This document shows, piece by piece, positions 18,436-27,715 of a DNA stretch of 64,000 nucleotides. Every line of letters begins with the position of its first letter. Position 1 is the stretch's first letter. A program made the translations under genes and the position numbers. This DNA is from Pseudosulfitobacter koreensis (GTDB taxonomy: Bacteria; Pseudomonadota; Alphaproteobacteria; Rhodobacterales; Rhodobacteraceae), in the NCBI RefSeq assembly GCF_024733015.1, contig NZ_JANKJG010000013.1:1-64000 (forward strand), read 5' to 3'. The notes below the pieces were generated by a model. The model was not told where the DNA came from. It ran no database searches and worked only from the letters and a program-made list of their open reading frames with translations.

Positions 18436-19361
18436 AATCCCGCCTCGCGACGCCATAGGTCGAACACTTCGGCAGAGGTCAGTTCCGGCGTATAGCCGAA
18501 CACGCTCTTGAGCCTATCGTTGTCCAGCACCGGGCGGTACTGCAGGAACCGCACCTGCTCCGGTCCGTAACGCGAAAGCCCCAGCGGGTGTGCCACGGCC
18601 AGCACCGCCCTTAGTGCCCAGGCAGGCAGGCGCAGCACAGGCTTGCCCAGAGCGTCGGCGAGCGCGTCGATGGACAGCCAGCCGTCACCCGCCACGTTGT
18701 AGATGCCCGGCGGCCCATCGGTCGCGGCACGCTCCACGATGCGGGCGAGGTCGCGGGTCCAGATGAACACGAAGGGGCTATCGCTGCCCCGGATCGCCAG
18801 CAGCCTTGGGCGGCGAAACAATGCGGTGATCTGGTTGTCGGTGCCCGCCCCCAGCACGGTTCCGATACGCAAGACGACCTGCGCCAATTCGGGATGATCC
18901 TGCCGTGCCTTGGCCAGCATCTCCTCGACCTGACGCTTGTGATCGGCATAGGGAAATTCGGGGTTGCCGCGGCAGGGCGCGTCCTCGGTCAAGGGAACGG
19001 GATTGTCCGCGTGATAGCCATAGGCCGCGCCGGAACTGGTCACCACCAGCCGCCCGACGCCATGTTTTATGCAAGCATCCAGCACGTTTCGCGTGCCGGT
19101 CACGTCGACGGCATGGGCCTGCGCGCGGGTCATGCCGGGCGGCGGCGTCACGATCGAGGCAAGGTGCACGACCACATCGGGACGGACGTTTGCGATGATC
19201 CTGTCGGGATCGGTACCGGTGACGTCCATGCGCTGAAACCGGATGTGATCGAGTAAGGTGCCGCGCGCAAGGTCGGTCACGATGACATCCCCCTCTGGCA
19301 ACGCCTCGGCCAATGCGCGCCCCACCATGCCCGCCCCGCCGGTGATCAGGATACGGGTCAT
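18432..19361 (-). CDS. NAD-dependent epimerase/dehydratase family protein
   Basis: 309-residue extended SDR. The Rossmann motif GGAGMVG lies at residues 8-14, the catalytic Ser in VTSSGAAYG and the catalytic YADHK. The C-terminal part is closer to sugar-nucleotide epimerases and 3-beta-hydroxysteroid-dehydrogenase-like proteins, and these cannot be separated by eye. It overlaps both neighbours by four bases, so it is strictly co-translated with a BASS transporter and an SDR. In that setting an oxidoreductase acting on a hydroxylated terpenoid or sterol-like compound is more likely than a sugar epimerase; that is inference from context. Confidence 0.83.
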   Translation of the reverse strand: MTRILITGGAGMVGRALAEALPEGDVIVTDLARGTLLDHIRFQRMDVTGTDPDRIIANVRPDVVVHLASIVTPPPGMTRAQAHAVDVTGTRNVLDACIKHGVGRLVVTSSGAAYGYHADNPVPLTEDAPCRGNPEFPYADHKRQVEEMLAKARQDHPELAQVVLRIGTVLGAGTDNQITALFRRPRLLAIRGSDSPFVFIWTRDLARIVERAATDGPPGIYNVAGDGWLSIDALADALGKPVLRLPAWALRAVLAVAHPLGLSRYGPEQVRFLQYRPVLDNDRLKSVFGYTPELTSAEVFDLWRREAGL

Positions 19362-20251
19362 ATCGCTGCCTTGCGCGACATGAGGCTGGCGAGGGCAAGG
19401 CCCGAAATCGCGTGCCAGATCCCCCAGAACGCAGCGACGATGGCCATGCCGCCCAGCCCGCCGAAAAAGCCGAAGATCAGGACCAGTCCCAGGCCTGAAT
19501 TCTGGATACCCGTTTCGATGGTCACCGCCCTGCGGTCAAACGAAGATAGCCCGGCAAGGGTGGCTGTGGCGTAGCCCCCGGCAAGGCCAAGTGCGTTGTG
19601 CGCGATCACCAGCCCCGCGATGCCACCGGCAAAGGCCAGGAACAACGACCAGTTCGAGGCCAGTGCGATGACGACGAAACCGACGAAGATGCCCATCGAA
19701 ATCCACTGTAGCGGCCCGCGAAGCTTGCGCGTCACATCCGGGCGACGGGCATTCAGCGCCACACCGAGGATCAGCGGGGCGATCAGCATCAAGCTTACGG
19801 TGATCGCGACGCTGACCGGGTCTATTGCCGTGGCGCGCAGGATTTCGGCAGAGGGGGCATAGAGACTGCCCCAGAACGCAATGTTGAGCGGGGTCAGAAT
19901 TACGGCGCCGACAGTGGCAAAGGCGGTCATCGACACCGACAGCGCCGCGTTCCCGCCCGCGCGGTGGGTGATGAAGTTCGAGATATTGCCACCCGGACAG
20001 GCCGCGACCAGGATCAACCCCAGTGCCACCGACGCCTGTGGCTGGGTCGCAAGCACCAGCAGAAAGGTCAGCACCGGCAGCACGATGAACTGCGAGACCA
20101 GCCCGACCACCAGCGGCTTGGGCGCGCGAGCCAGCGTCTTGAAATCGCTTGGTTTAAGGTCGATGGCGATGGAAAACATCACCACGGCGAGGATTGCGTT
20201 GAGCAGCGTAATCGACCCTGCGGAAAACTCCAGAACCGCCTCGTCAATCAT
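19358..20251 (-). CDS. Bile acid:sodium symporter family (BASS) transporter
   Basis: 297-residue membrane protein with about nine or ten hydrophobic segments. The family motif is visible in VAACPGGNISNFITHRAGGNAALSVS, whose GGN..S..T core binds substrate and sodium in characterised BASS proteins. The second signature ETGIQNSGLGLVL near the C-terminus is also characteristic. Start ATG at 20251 overlaps the FMO stop (ATGA); the frame is open a further 30 bases but without support. It would import an organic anion with Na+. Its place between a monooxygenase and two dehydrogenases suggests it brings in their substrate. Confidence 0.87.
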   Translation of the reverse strand: MIDEAVLEFSAGSITLLNAILAVVMFSIAIDLKPSDFKTLARAPKPLVVGLVSQFIVLPVLTFLLVLATQPQASVALGLILVAACPGGNISNFITHRAGGNAALSVSMTAFATVGAVILTPLNIAFWGSLYAPSAEILRATAIDPVSVAITVSLMLIAPLILGVALNARRPDVTRKLRGPLQWISMGIFVGFVVIALASNWSLFLAFAGGIAGLVIAHNALGLAGGYATATLAGLSSFDRRAVTIETGIQNSGLGLVLIFGFFGGLGGMAIVAAFWGIWHAISGLALASLMSRKAAI

Positions 20252-21564
20252 GCTCTGCGCCCCTGCAGCTTGCCGATCCAACGGGTCACCGCTTTGCGAT
20301 AGGTCGCCTTGTCGACGTAATAGGCCATGCGCGGCAGGTCGATGTAATCCATGCCACCGGTCGCCCGGTCGAAACCCTGTGCCTTGGTCTTTTGCAGGGC
20401 CCGCGCCTCTGCCGTGCCCGCGCGCAAGCCCTTGATATAGCGCACAACCATCTCGGCCTGCTCGTGTCTTCCCTGCCAGCCGAGGCCCGAAGCCTCGACC
20501 ATGCCCAGCACGAACAGATCGTCGCGTTCGGGGTGCATGCAGTTGAGGTACAGATGCGGCGCATCGCCCTGCCAGTTCAGATGGGCGTTATCGATGAACG
20601 GATAATTCAGCTTGTAGCCCGTAGCGGCCAGGATCATGTCGTAATCGGCGGTGGTTCCATCCTTGAAGTGCACCGTCTTGCCCGCAAACCGGTCGATATC
20701 GGGACGGATTTTGATGTCGCCGTGCCCCGCATGATAAAGCACCAGCGAGTTCACGATGGGATGGCTTTCGTAGAGTTTGTAATCCGGTTTGGGAAAGCCG
20801 TATTTCTGCGGATCGCCTACGAACCACTTCAGGATCGCACCGTCGACGATGCGTTTCAGCGCCATCGGCAGCTTGATCGCGCCGCCCATCGTGTCCGCCG
20901 GTTTGCCGAACACGTATTTCGGAACGAAGTAATAGCCACGCCGCATCGACAGATCGCATGACGTACCGTGATGGATCGCGTCCACCGCGATGTCGCAGCC
21001 GGAATTGCCTGCGCCGATGATCAGCACCCGCTTGCCGTCGAACTGGGTGGCATGACGATATTGCGACGAATGGATCAGCTCACCGTCGAAATTGCCCTTG
21101 AAACTCGGCATGTTGGGCGTGCTCAGCGTGCCGTTGGCAATCAGCAGGCCGGAAAAATCCTCGACATGCACGCCCGCATCATCGCGCCAAGTGACCCGCC
21201 AGCCGTCCGCGGGGCCGCCAAGAGGTGAGCACGACAGCACCTCGGCGCCGAAACGGTAGTGCCTGTTCAGGTCGAAATGCTGCGCGAAATCCTGGAAGTA
21301 ACGCTTCAACTCGCGGTGGGACGGGTATTCCGCCACCTCGTCCCGCATCGGGAAATCGGCGAATTCGGTCATCGTCTTGGACGAAATCAGGTGGGCGGTT
21401 TCATACATGGTCGAGCGGGGACCGTCGATGTCCCACAGGCCCCCCACGTCTGTGTTCAGCTCGAAACCCTGAAACTCGATACCCTGTTCGACCAGCAGCT
21501 TTGCCGCAGCCAGACCCATCGGCCCCGCCCCGATCAGGGCCAGCCGGTTGTGCGCGTCTCCCAT
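20248..21564 (-). CDS. Flavin-containing monooxygenase (FMO/BVMO type)
   Basis: 438-residue class B flavoprotein monooxygenase. FAD motif IGAGPMGLAAA is at residues 11-21 and the NADPH motif IIGAGNSGCD in mid-protein. Just before the latter, FDGELIHSSQYRH matches the FxGxxxHxxxY/W fingerprint shared by FMOs and Baeyer-Villiger monooxygenases. Expected reaction: NADPH- and O2-dependent oxygenation of a soft heteroatom or ketone in the cytoplasm. GGGAGG precedes the ATG at five bases. First gene of a four-gene coupled operon, divergent from a TetR repressor, with an operator between them. Confidence 0.88.
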   Translation of the reverse strand: MGDAHNRLALIGAGPMGLAAAKLLVEQGIEFQGFELNTDVGGLWDIDGPRSTMYETAHLISSKTMTEFADFPMRDEVAEYPSHRELKRYFQDFAQHFDLNRHYRFGAEVLSCSPLGGPADGWRVTWRDDAGVHVEDFSGLLIANGTLSTPNMPSFKGNFDGELIHSSQYRHATQFDGKRVLIIGAGNSGCDIAVDAIHHGTSCDLSMRRGYYFVPKYVFGKPADTMGGAIKLPMALKRIVDGAILKWFVGDPQKYGFPKPDYKLYESHPIVNSLVLYHAGHGDIKIRPDIDRFAGKTVHFKDGTTADYDMILAATGYKLNYPFIDNAHLNWQGDAPHLYLNCMHPERDDLFVLGMVEASGLGWQGRHEQAEMVVRYIKGLRAGTAEARALQKTKAQGFDRATGGMDYIDLPRMAYYVDKATYRKAVTRWIGKLQGRRA

Positions 21565-21590
21565 CGCGTCCTCCCTTGTTGTGGTTTAGA

Positions 21591-21606
21591 TTGAACACTT
21601 GTTCAA
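21591..21606. promoter_or_regulatory. TetR operator palindrome
   Basis: TTGAACA-CT-TGTTCAA is a perfect 16-base palindrome 26 bases upstream of the FMO start and 19 bases before the TetR ATG. Its size and position are typical for a TetR-family operator that controls both directions. An in-frame TTG inside it could be read as an upstream TetR start, but the operator argues against that. Confidence 0.78.
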
Positions 21607-21625
21607 GTTAAGGCAAGATGTTTTC

Positions 21626-22273
21626 ATGGCAGTGACGCAAACCCCTGAAACCAAGCGACAGCGCGCCCCGTCCAAGCGGGCGCTGGCGACGAAGCTGCGG
21701 GTGCTGGATGCGGCGGAAAAGGTGTTTGCCGAGCAGGGTTTCGATGGCGCGACGATCCGCCGGATCGCGAGCGAGGCAGGCGAGCCTGTGGGTACGATCC
21801 ACCATCATGGCGGGGGCAAGATCGCGCTGTTCCATCAAACGGTTGCGCGCCGTGCCGACACCCTGTCGCGCGACCGGTTAGAATCGCTGGCGCGAGTTCT
21901 GACCGATGGCGATCCGACGCTGGAGCAGGTCCTTGCGGCCTTCATGTGCCCGTTTTTCGACCTTTCGGCGCAGGACCCGCGCTGGCGCGATTATGCACGC
22001 CTGGTCGCCTTCGTTTCCGCCGATGTGCGCTGGCGCGATATCTCGGCGGAGTGTTTCGATCCGGTGGCGGACGTGTTCCTGCAAGAGATCACCCGACTGC
22101 TGCCCGACAAGACCCGAAAGCAGATCGCGGAAGGGTTCGTGTTTTCCGTCTCGGCCATGCTTGCCCTGCTGACATCGCAGGACCGCATGGGCGCGTTGGC
22201 GGCGGCAACCGATGCGGACGGCACCGAGGTGGCCCACCTCATCCGCTTTTGCGCCGCGGGTCTGCGCGCCTGA
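21626..22273 (+). CDS. TetR family transcriptional regulator
   Basis: 215 residues. The N-terminal DNA-binding domain is recognised from VLDAAEKVFAEQGFDGATIR and RIASEAGEPVGTIHHH; the C-terminal ligand domain is not assignable. The segment after the recognition helix reads HHHGGGK where family members usually have YYHFGSK, so the conserved Phe is missing. A basic N-terminal extension (KRQRAPSKRALATK) may add minor-groove contacts. Start ATG at 21626 is preferred over a TTG at 21599, which lies in the operator. It likely represses the divergent FMO operon until a substrate-related ligand binds. Confidence 0.85.
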   Translation: MAVTQTPETKRQRAPSKRALATKLRVLDAAEKVFAEQGFDGATIRRIASEAGEPVGTIHHHGGGKIALFHQTVARRADTLSRDRLESLARVLTDGDPTLEQVLAAFMCPFFDLSAQDPRWRDYARLVAFVSADVRWRDISAECFDPVADVFLQEITRLLPDKTRKQIAEGFVFSVSAMLALLTSQDRMGALAAATDADGTEVAHLIRFCAAGLRA

Positions 22274-22351
22274 CGAAGGCCAAGCCGATCGGACTGACAG
22301 GTTCCCCATTGAATGCAGCAGGGCCAATTCCCTGAAAAAAGCGTCGATTTC

Positions 22352-22366
22352 CGACGGAATCCGTCG
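22352..22366. promoter_or_regulatory. Palindrome upstream of the Mrp operon
   Basis: CGACGGA-A-TCCGTCG is a perfect 15-base palindrome 71 bases before the phaAB start. Overlapping it, CGTCGATT occurs twice (22342-22349 and 22362-22369) as a direct repeat. It is in the expected promoter zone of the antiporter operon and may be an operator; no regulator can be named. Confidence 0.45.
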
Positions 22367-22437
22367 ATTACGCTTGCACTTCCACAAATCAAATGCAGGT
22401 TCGGTGGACCAGTGATCAACCAGTTCAAGGGCTGCCC

Positions 22438-25317
22438 ATGTCCCTCTTCTTTATCGTCGCGCTGCCGTTTTTCGGGGCGCTGCTACCGGGTCTGATGAAT
22501 TCTGCGGGCCGGTCGGCCTGTGCGGGCGTCACGTTCACCGTGACGCTTGCGGCCTTTGTCGGGTTGCTGACCAACCTGCCCGCCGTGCTGGCCGGAGATC
22601 TGGTAACCGCGCGGCTGGAATGGATGCCGGCACTGGGGCTGAACTTTACCCTGATGCTGGACGGGTTGGGCTTTTTCTTCGCGCTGCTGATCCTCGGCAT
22701 CGGGCTTTTGATCATCGCCTACGCGCGTCATTACCTCAGCCGTGAAGACAACATGGGCGAGTTCTTCACCTATCTGCTGCTCTTTCAGGGCGCGATGGTC
22801 GGGATCGTCCTGAGCGATAACATCCTGCTTTTGCTGGTGTTCTGGGAGCTGACGTCACTGTCGTCGTTCCTGTTGATCGGCTATTGGAAACATCTGCCCG
22901 AAGCACGCCAGGGTGCGCGGATGGCGCTGACCGTGACCGGCATGGGCGGGCTTTGCATGATCGGTGGCATGCTGATCCTGGGTCAGATCGCGGGCAGCTA
23001 TGACCTGAGCGTGATCCTGCAGAATCGCGACCTGATCCAGGCCGATCCGCTGTATCTGACCGCGCTGATCCTGATTCTGCTGGGCTGCTTCACCAAATCG
23101 GCGCAGTTTCCGTTCCATTTCTGGTTGCCGCACGCGATGGCCGCACCCACGCCGGTGTCGGCCTATCTGCACTCGGCGACGATGGTCAAAGCGGGTATTT
23201 TCCTGATGGCCCGCATGTGGCCGGTGCTTTCGGGCACCCCTGAGTGGTTCGTGATCGTGACCACCGCCGGGCTGGCGACGATGGTTCTGGGTGCCACGAT
23301 TGCGCTGTTCAAGAACGATCTCAAATCGTTGCTGGCATTCTCGACGGTCAGCCATCTGGGTCTGATCACCATGCTGCTGGGCACCGGCACCGCGTTCGGC
23401 GCGATGGCCGCGACGTTCCACATTCTGAACCACGCCACGTTCAAGGCGGCGCTGTTCATGTCCGCAGGCATCATCGACCACGAGGCGCACACCCGCGACA
23501 TCCGCCGCCTGGGCGGGCTGCGCACGCTGATGCCGGTGACGTTCGTGATCGTGGCGCTGGCATCCCTGTCGATGGCAGGCATCCCGCTGCTGAACGGGTT
23601 CCTGTCCAAGGAAATGATGCTGGAAGAGGCGACGCACACGGTGCTGTTCGACACGCCATGGCTGGTGCCGGTGCTGGCGACCGTCGCCTCGGTGTTCTCG
23701 GCGGCCTATTGCTTCCGTCTGATCGGGCACGTGTTTTTCGGCCCTGTGCGCGATGACTATCCCGCCAAGCCGCATGATCCCGGCGCGGGCCTGTGGCTGC
23801 CGCCCGCCCTGCTGGTGGTGCTGGTCGTGGTGATCGGCGTGGCACCGTTTCTGGCAGAACCTTTTGTCAAGCTGGTGACAGTCTCGGTGCTGGGCAATGC
23901 CGCCGAAGTGCCCACCGCCTATTTCAAGATCTGGCACGGTCTGGTGCCCGCCCTCTACCTGTCAATCGTCGCCGTCGTCGGTGGTCTGGTGCTGCTGATC
24001 ACGTTCCAGTTGCTGAACCGCATCTGGGAAAGCACCCCCCGCCCTGAGGCCAAGACGATCTTTGACGCCCTGATCGCGGGCGTTGTCCTGCTCGCGCAAA
24101 AGCTGATCCTGGGGCTGCACAACGGTGCGTTCACCCGCTATGCCATGATCGCCTTCGTGGCGATCCTTGCGGCGGGCTACCATGCCTGGAGCACGGGCAC
24201 CGTCGGCGGGGCCACCCGCCTGCCGCAAAGCGCCGGGCCGGTGCCGATTGCGGGCTGGGGGATGCTGGTGGCTGCGACCATCGGGCTGGTGTTCCTGCAC
24301 CGCAACCGGTTCCTGTCGCTTATGTTGATCGGGATTGTCGGGCTGATGGTGTCGGTCGGTTTCGTCTTTTTCAGCGCGCCGGATCTGGCGATGACGCAGT
24401 TTACCGTCGAGGTGGTGACGATCATCCTGCTGCTGCTGGCCCTGAACTTTCTGCCGAAATACACACCCGTCGAAAGTACCCTGCTGCGCCGCGTGCGGGA
24501 TGGCGGCGTGGCCGTGGCCGGTGGCCTTGCGACCTTTGCGCTGGCCCATCACTATCTTTTGCGCGATGCGGTCAGCACGCCGATTTCCGAATTTCACCTG
24601 GCCAATTCCTACAAGGGCGGCGGCGGCACCAATGCGGTCAACGTGATCCTGGTCGATTTTCGTGGCTTTGACACCTACGGCGAAATCATCGTGCTGGGGA
24701 TCGCCGCGCTGTTGATCTATGCGCTGACCGAAACGCTGCTGAACGGGCCGGTGCGCGCGCGGCTGCTGAACCGCAAGCCGGATCAAAAGCGCGCGGGCGA
24801 CACCCATCCGATGATGATGGTGGTGCTGACGCGGGTGATCATGCCGGTCATCCTGATGGTGGGTTTCTACATCTTCCTGCGTGGCCACAACGAGCCGGGC
24901 GGCGGATTCATTGCCGGGCTGGTCGTGTCGATCGGCGTGGTGATGCAGTATATGGCCAGCGGTTTCGCCTGGACCTCTACGCGGTTGAAATACCCCTATC
25001 ACGGGGTGATCGGCGCAGGCGTTTTGATCGCGGGGCTGACCGGCATCGGGTCGTGGTTCGTGGGCAAGCCGTTCCTGACCTCGGACTTCGCCTATGTGCG
25101 CATCCCGCCGTTCGAGGAATTCGAGCTGGCCACTGCAGCGCTGTTCGATCTGGGCGTTTTCCTGGCCGTGGTCGGCGCGGTGATGCTGTCGCTGGAAAGC
25201 TTCTCGCGGCTTGCGCGCCGGGCTTCACAGCCCGAAAGCGAACATCCGATGGACATCGACCCCTCGCGCGAGGGGCCTGATGCCGATCCCGCCCCGACAG
25301 CAAAGGAGGCGTTCTGA
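22438..25317 (+). CDS. phaAB: Mrp/Pha cation antiporter, fused subunits A and B
   Basis: 959-residue membrane protein. The N-terminal two thirds is a NuoL-like MrpA (motifs SAQFPFHFWLPHAMAA, PTPVSAYLHSATMVKAG, LLAFSTVSHLGLI) followed by the MrpA-specific C-terminal region. The last 160 residues are a complete MrpB domain (MPVILMVGFYIFLRGHNEPG). This A-B fusion defines group 2 Mrp systems such as Sinorhizobium Pha. AAGGG precedes the ATG at 22438; an upstream in-frame ATG at 22393 lacks support. With the next five genes it exports Na+ or K+ in exchange for protons, supporting pH and salt homeostasis. Confidence 0.94.
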   Translation: MSLFFIVALPFFGALLPGLMNSAGRSACAGVTFTVTLAAFVGLLTNLPAVLAGDLVTARLEWMPALGLNFTLMLDGLGFFFALLILGIGLLIIAYARHYLSREDNMGEFFTYLLLFQGAMVGIVLSDNILLLLVFWELTSLSSFLLIGYWKHLPEARQGARMALTVTGMGGLCMIGGMLILGQIAGSYDLSVILQNRDLIQADPLYLTALILILLGCFTKSAQFPFHFWLPHAMAAPTPVSAYLHSATMVKAGIFLMARMWPVLSGTPEWFVIVTTAGLATMVLGATIALFKNDLKSLLAFSTVSHLGLITMLLGTGTAFGAMAATFHILNHATFKAALFMSAGIIDHEAHTRDIRRLGGLRTLMPVTFVIVALASLSMAGIPLLNGFLSKEMMLEEATHTVLFDTPWLVPVLATVASVFSAAYCFRLIGHVFFGPVRDDYPAKPHDPGAGLWLPPALLVVLVVVIGVAPFLAEPFVKLVTVSVLGNAAEVPTAYFKIWHGLVPALYLSIVAVVGGLVLLITFQLLNRIWESTPRPEAKTIFDALIAGVVLLAQKLILGLHNGAFTRYAMIAFVAILAAGYHAWSTGTVGGATRLPQSAGPVPIAGWGMLVAATIGLVFLHRNRFLSLMLIGIVGLMVSVGFVFFSAPDLAMTQFTVEVVTIILLLLALNFLPKYTPVESTLLRRVRDGGVAVAGGLATFALAHHYLLRDAVSTPISEFHLANSYKGGGGTNAVNVILVDFRGFDTYGEIIVLGIAALLIYALTETLLNGPVRARLLNRKPDQKRAGDTHPMMMVVLTRVIMPVILMVGFYIFLRGHNEPGGGFIAGLVVSIGVVMQYMASGFAWTSTRLKYPYHGVIGAGVLIAGLTGIGSWFVGKPFLTSDFAYVRIPPFEEFELATAALFDLGVFLAVVGAVMLSLESFSRLARRASQPESEHPMDIDPSREGPDADPAPTAKEAF

Positions 25318-25318
25318 T

Positions 25319-25675
25319 ATGGAAATGCTCGTTGCCTCCGCCATCGGCGTCATGACAGCAGGCGGCATCTATCTGGTGCTGCGTCTGCGGACCTTCCCGG
25401 TGATCATGGGCATATCGCTGCTGACCTATGCGGTGAACGTGTTTCTGTTCACCTCGGGCAGGCTGACCACCGGCGCGCCACCGATCCTGCGGGATGGCGT
25501 CGCGATCTATGCCGACCCGCTGCCGCAGGCGCTGGTTCTGACGGCCATCGTCATCTCGTTCGGCATGACGGCGGTGGTCGTGATGATCGGTCTGGGCGCC
25601 TTCCTCGGCTCGGACGATGACCACGTGGACGATCCCACGGACGAAAACGAAGACCGCGCAGGGGATGCATCATGA
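25319..25675 (+). CDS. phaC: Mrp/Pha antiporter subunit C
   Basis: 118-residue NuoK-like subunit with three hydrophobic segments. The ATG at 25319 is preceded by a strong AAAGGAGG inside the end of phaAB. The core ASAIGVMTAGGIYLVLRLRT and the VLTAIVISFGMTAVVVMIG segment are typical of MrpC. The acidic C-terminus (DDDHVDDPTDENEDR) is cytoplasmic. It overlaps phaD by four bases. Name follows the Pha nomenclature; it is unrelated to PHA synthase. Confidence 0.92.
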   Translation: MEMLVASAIGVMTAGGIYLVLRLRTFPVIMGISLLTYAVNVFLFTSGRLTTGAPPILRDGVAIYADPLPQALVLTAIVISFGMTAVVVMIGLGAFLGSDDDHVDDPTDENEDRAGDAS

Positions 25676-27213
25676 CCCATTGGATCATTGCCCCCGTCGT
25701 GCTGCCCGCGCTGCTGGCACCGTTCATCGTGCTGGCCGCGCGCTATCATATCGGCATCCAGCGCACGTTTTCCGTGGTCGGCGTGCTGGCGCTGATCGCC
25801 GTCGCCTTCGGGCTGGCGGTGCAGGCATCCGACGGCACCATAACGCTCTATCAGCTGGGGGACTGGGCCGCGCCCTTCGGCATCGTTCTGGTGGGCGACA
25901 GGCTGTCAACGATGATGGTGCTGCTGACCGCGGTGCTGGCGCTGTTTGTGCTGCTCTATGCAATCGGGTCGGGCTGGGACAATCGCGGGCGGCATTTCCA
26001 TGCCCTGTTCCAGTTCCAGCTGATGGGAATCATGGGCGCGTTCCTGACGGGCGACCTGTTCAACCTGTTCGTGTTCTTCGAGGTGCTGCTGATCGCCTCC
26101 TATGGTCTGATGATCCATGCGGGCGGCAATGCGCGGCTGCGCGCGGGCGTGCAATACGTGCTGTTCAACCTGATCGGCTCGACGCTGTTCCTCTTCGCGC
26201 TCGGCTCGATCTATGCCGAGACCGGGACGCTGAACATGGCCGATCTGGCGCAGCGTGCCACGTTGATCGGCGCGGACGAGACCGTTGGCCTGCGCGTGGC
26301 GGCGGTGCTGCTGCTGCTGGTCTTTGCGATCAAGGCGGCTGTGGTGCCGTTGCATTTCTGGCTGCCCTCCAGCTATGCCGAAGCGCCGGGCCCTGTCGCC
26401 GCACTGTTCGCGATCATGACCAAGGTGGGCGCCTATGCGATCATCCGGGTCTATACGATGATCTTTCCGCCGGAACTGGAGGTCACGTCGGGCCTGCATG
26501 ACGTCTGGCTGCAACCCGCCGCACTGGTGTCGCTGGCCATCGGGATGATCGGCGTGCTGGCCGCCAAGCGGCTGGACCGGCTGGTGGCGTTCTCCGTCAT
26601 CGGGTCGATGGGCATGGTGATGGTCACGATCGCGCTGTTCACGCCCGAGGGGATTGCCGCGGCACTTTATTATATCGTGCATTCGACCCTGGCCGGGGCC
26701 GCGCTGTTCCTGATTGCGGACCTTGTGCGCAGCAGTCGGCGTGATCTGGACCTGACCGCGCAGGCCCCCGTTGCCGGGGCCACGTTGACGGCGGCGCTGT
26801 TCTTTGTCGCGGCCATCGCCATGGTCGGACTGCCGCCCCTGTCGGGTTTCATCGGCAAGCTCTTGGTGCTGACGGCAGCGTATGACAGTGAATATGTGGT
26901 CTGGATCTGGGCCATCGTCCTGGGATCGAGCCTGATCAGCATCCTGGGCTTTGCCCGTGCGGGCAGCGTGGTCTTCTGGAAGGCCACCAGCGTGGCCCCC
27001 GCTGACGACGCCGAGGCCGCGACCCCGCCTGCGATACTGTCCTATGTCGCGGTCGGCGGGCTGATTGCGGCGCTGATGGCGCATACCGTCTTTGCCGGGC
27101 AGGTGCATGGCTATACGACAGCTGTGGCAGCGCAGCTTTTTGCACCCGAGCCGTACCTCTCGACCGTTCTGGAGACACCCGGTAAGCTGAGCACGCCAAA
27201 GGAGGGCTATTGA
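25672..27213 (+). CDS. phaD: Mrp/Pha antiporter subunit D
   Basis: 513-residue NuoM/N-like antiporter subunit with about 14 transmembrane segments; motifs KAAVVPLHFWLPSSYAEAPG, VAALFAIMTKVGAYA and LPPLSGFIGK are diagnostic. It forms the proton/cation channel part of the complex together with PhaAB. Start overlaps the phaC stop (ATGA); phaE follows after one base. Length is as expected. Confidence 0.93.
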   Translation: MTHWIIAPVVLPALLAPFIVLAARYHIGIQRTFSVVGVLALIAVAFGLAVQASDGTITLYQLGDWAAPFGIVLVGDRLSTMMVLLTAVLALFVLLYAIGSGWDNRGRHFHALFQFQLMGIMGAFLTGDLFNLFVFFEVLLIASYGLMIHAGGNARLRAGVQYVLFNLIGSTLFLFALGSIYAETGTLNMADLAQRATLIGADETVGLRVAAVLLLLVFAIKAAVVPLHFWLPSSYAEAPGPVAALFAIMTKVGAYAIIRVYTMIFPPELEVTSGLHDVWLQPAALVSLAIGMIGVLAAKRLDRLVAFSVIGSMGMVMVTIALFTPEGIAAALYYIVHSTLAGAALFLIADLVRSSRRDLDLTAQAPVAGATLTAALFFVAAIAMVGLPPLSGFIGKLLVLTAAYDSEYVVWIWAIVLGSSLISILGFARAGSVVFWKATSVAPADDAEAATPPAILSYVAVGGLIAALMAHTVFAGQVHGYTTAVAAQLFAPEPYLSTVLETPGKLSTPKEGY

Positions 27214-27214
27214 A

Positions 27215-27715
27215 ATGTCGCGCGCATTCCAACGGCTTTTGCCGCACCCGTTTCTGACCGTTGTTCTGGCGATTGTCTGGACCTTGTTGCAGAACGATAT
27301 CTCGGCCGGGATGGTCGTATTCGGTCTGATCCTGGGCATCCTTATCCCGCTGGGGACGTCGATCTGGTGGCCCGACCGTCCGATGGGGTTTCGCCCCGGT
27401 CGGATGGTCATCTACAGTATCATCGTGCTGTGGGACATCATCGTCGCCAACCTTCAAGTTGCCTGGATCGTGCTGACGGTGCCGAACGCCAAGCTGAAAC
27501 CGGCGTGGATCGTGGTGCCGCTGGACCTGCGCGATCCCGAGGCAATCACGCTGCTGGCCGGAACGATCACCCTGACCCCCGGCACCGTGTCGGCGGACCT
27601 GTCGGACGAGGGGCATAGCCTGCTTGTGCATGTCCTGCACACCGACGACCCGGACGCCGTGCGTGACGAGATCAAGACGCGCTACGAGAACCGTTTGGAG
27701 AGGATATTCGCATGA
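27215..27715 (+). CDS. phaE: Mrp/Pha antiporter subunit E
   Basis: 166 residues with two to three hydrophobic N-terminal segments and a soluble C-terminal domain containing the MrpE pattern WIVVPLDLRDPEAITLLAGT and TLTPGTVSADLSDEG. MrpE is needed for complex assembly. GGAGG lies 11 bases before the ATG within the end of phaD, and the stop overlaps phaF. Confidence 0.92.
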   Translation: MSRAFQRLLPHPFLTVVLAIVWTLLQNDISAGMVVFGLILGILIPLGTSIWWPDRPMGFRPGRMVIYSIIVLWDIIVANLQVAWIVLTVPNAKLKPAWIVVPLDLRDPEAITLLAGTITLTPGTVSADLSDEGHSLLVHVLHTDDPDAVRDEIKTRYENRLERIFA

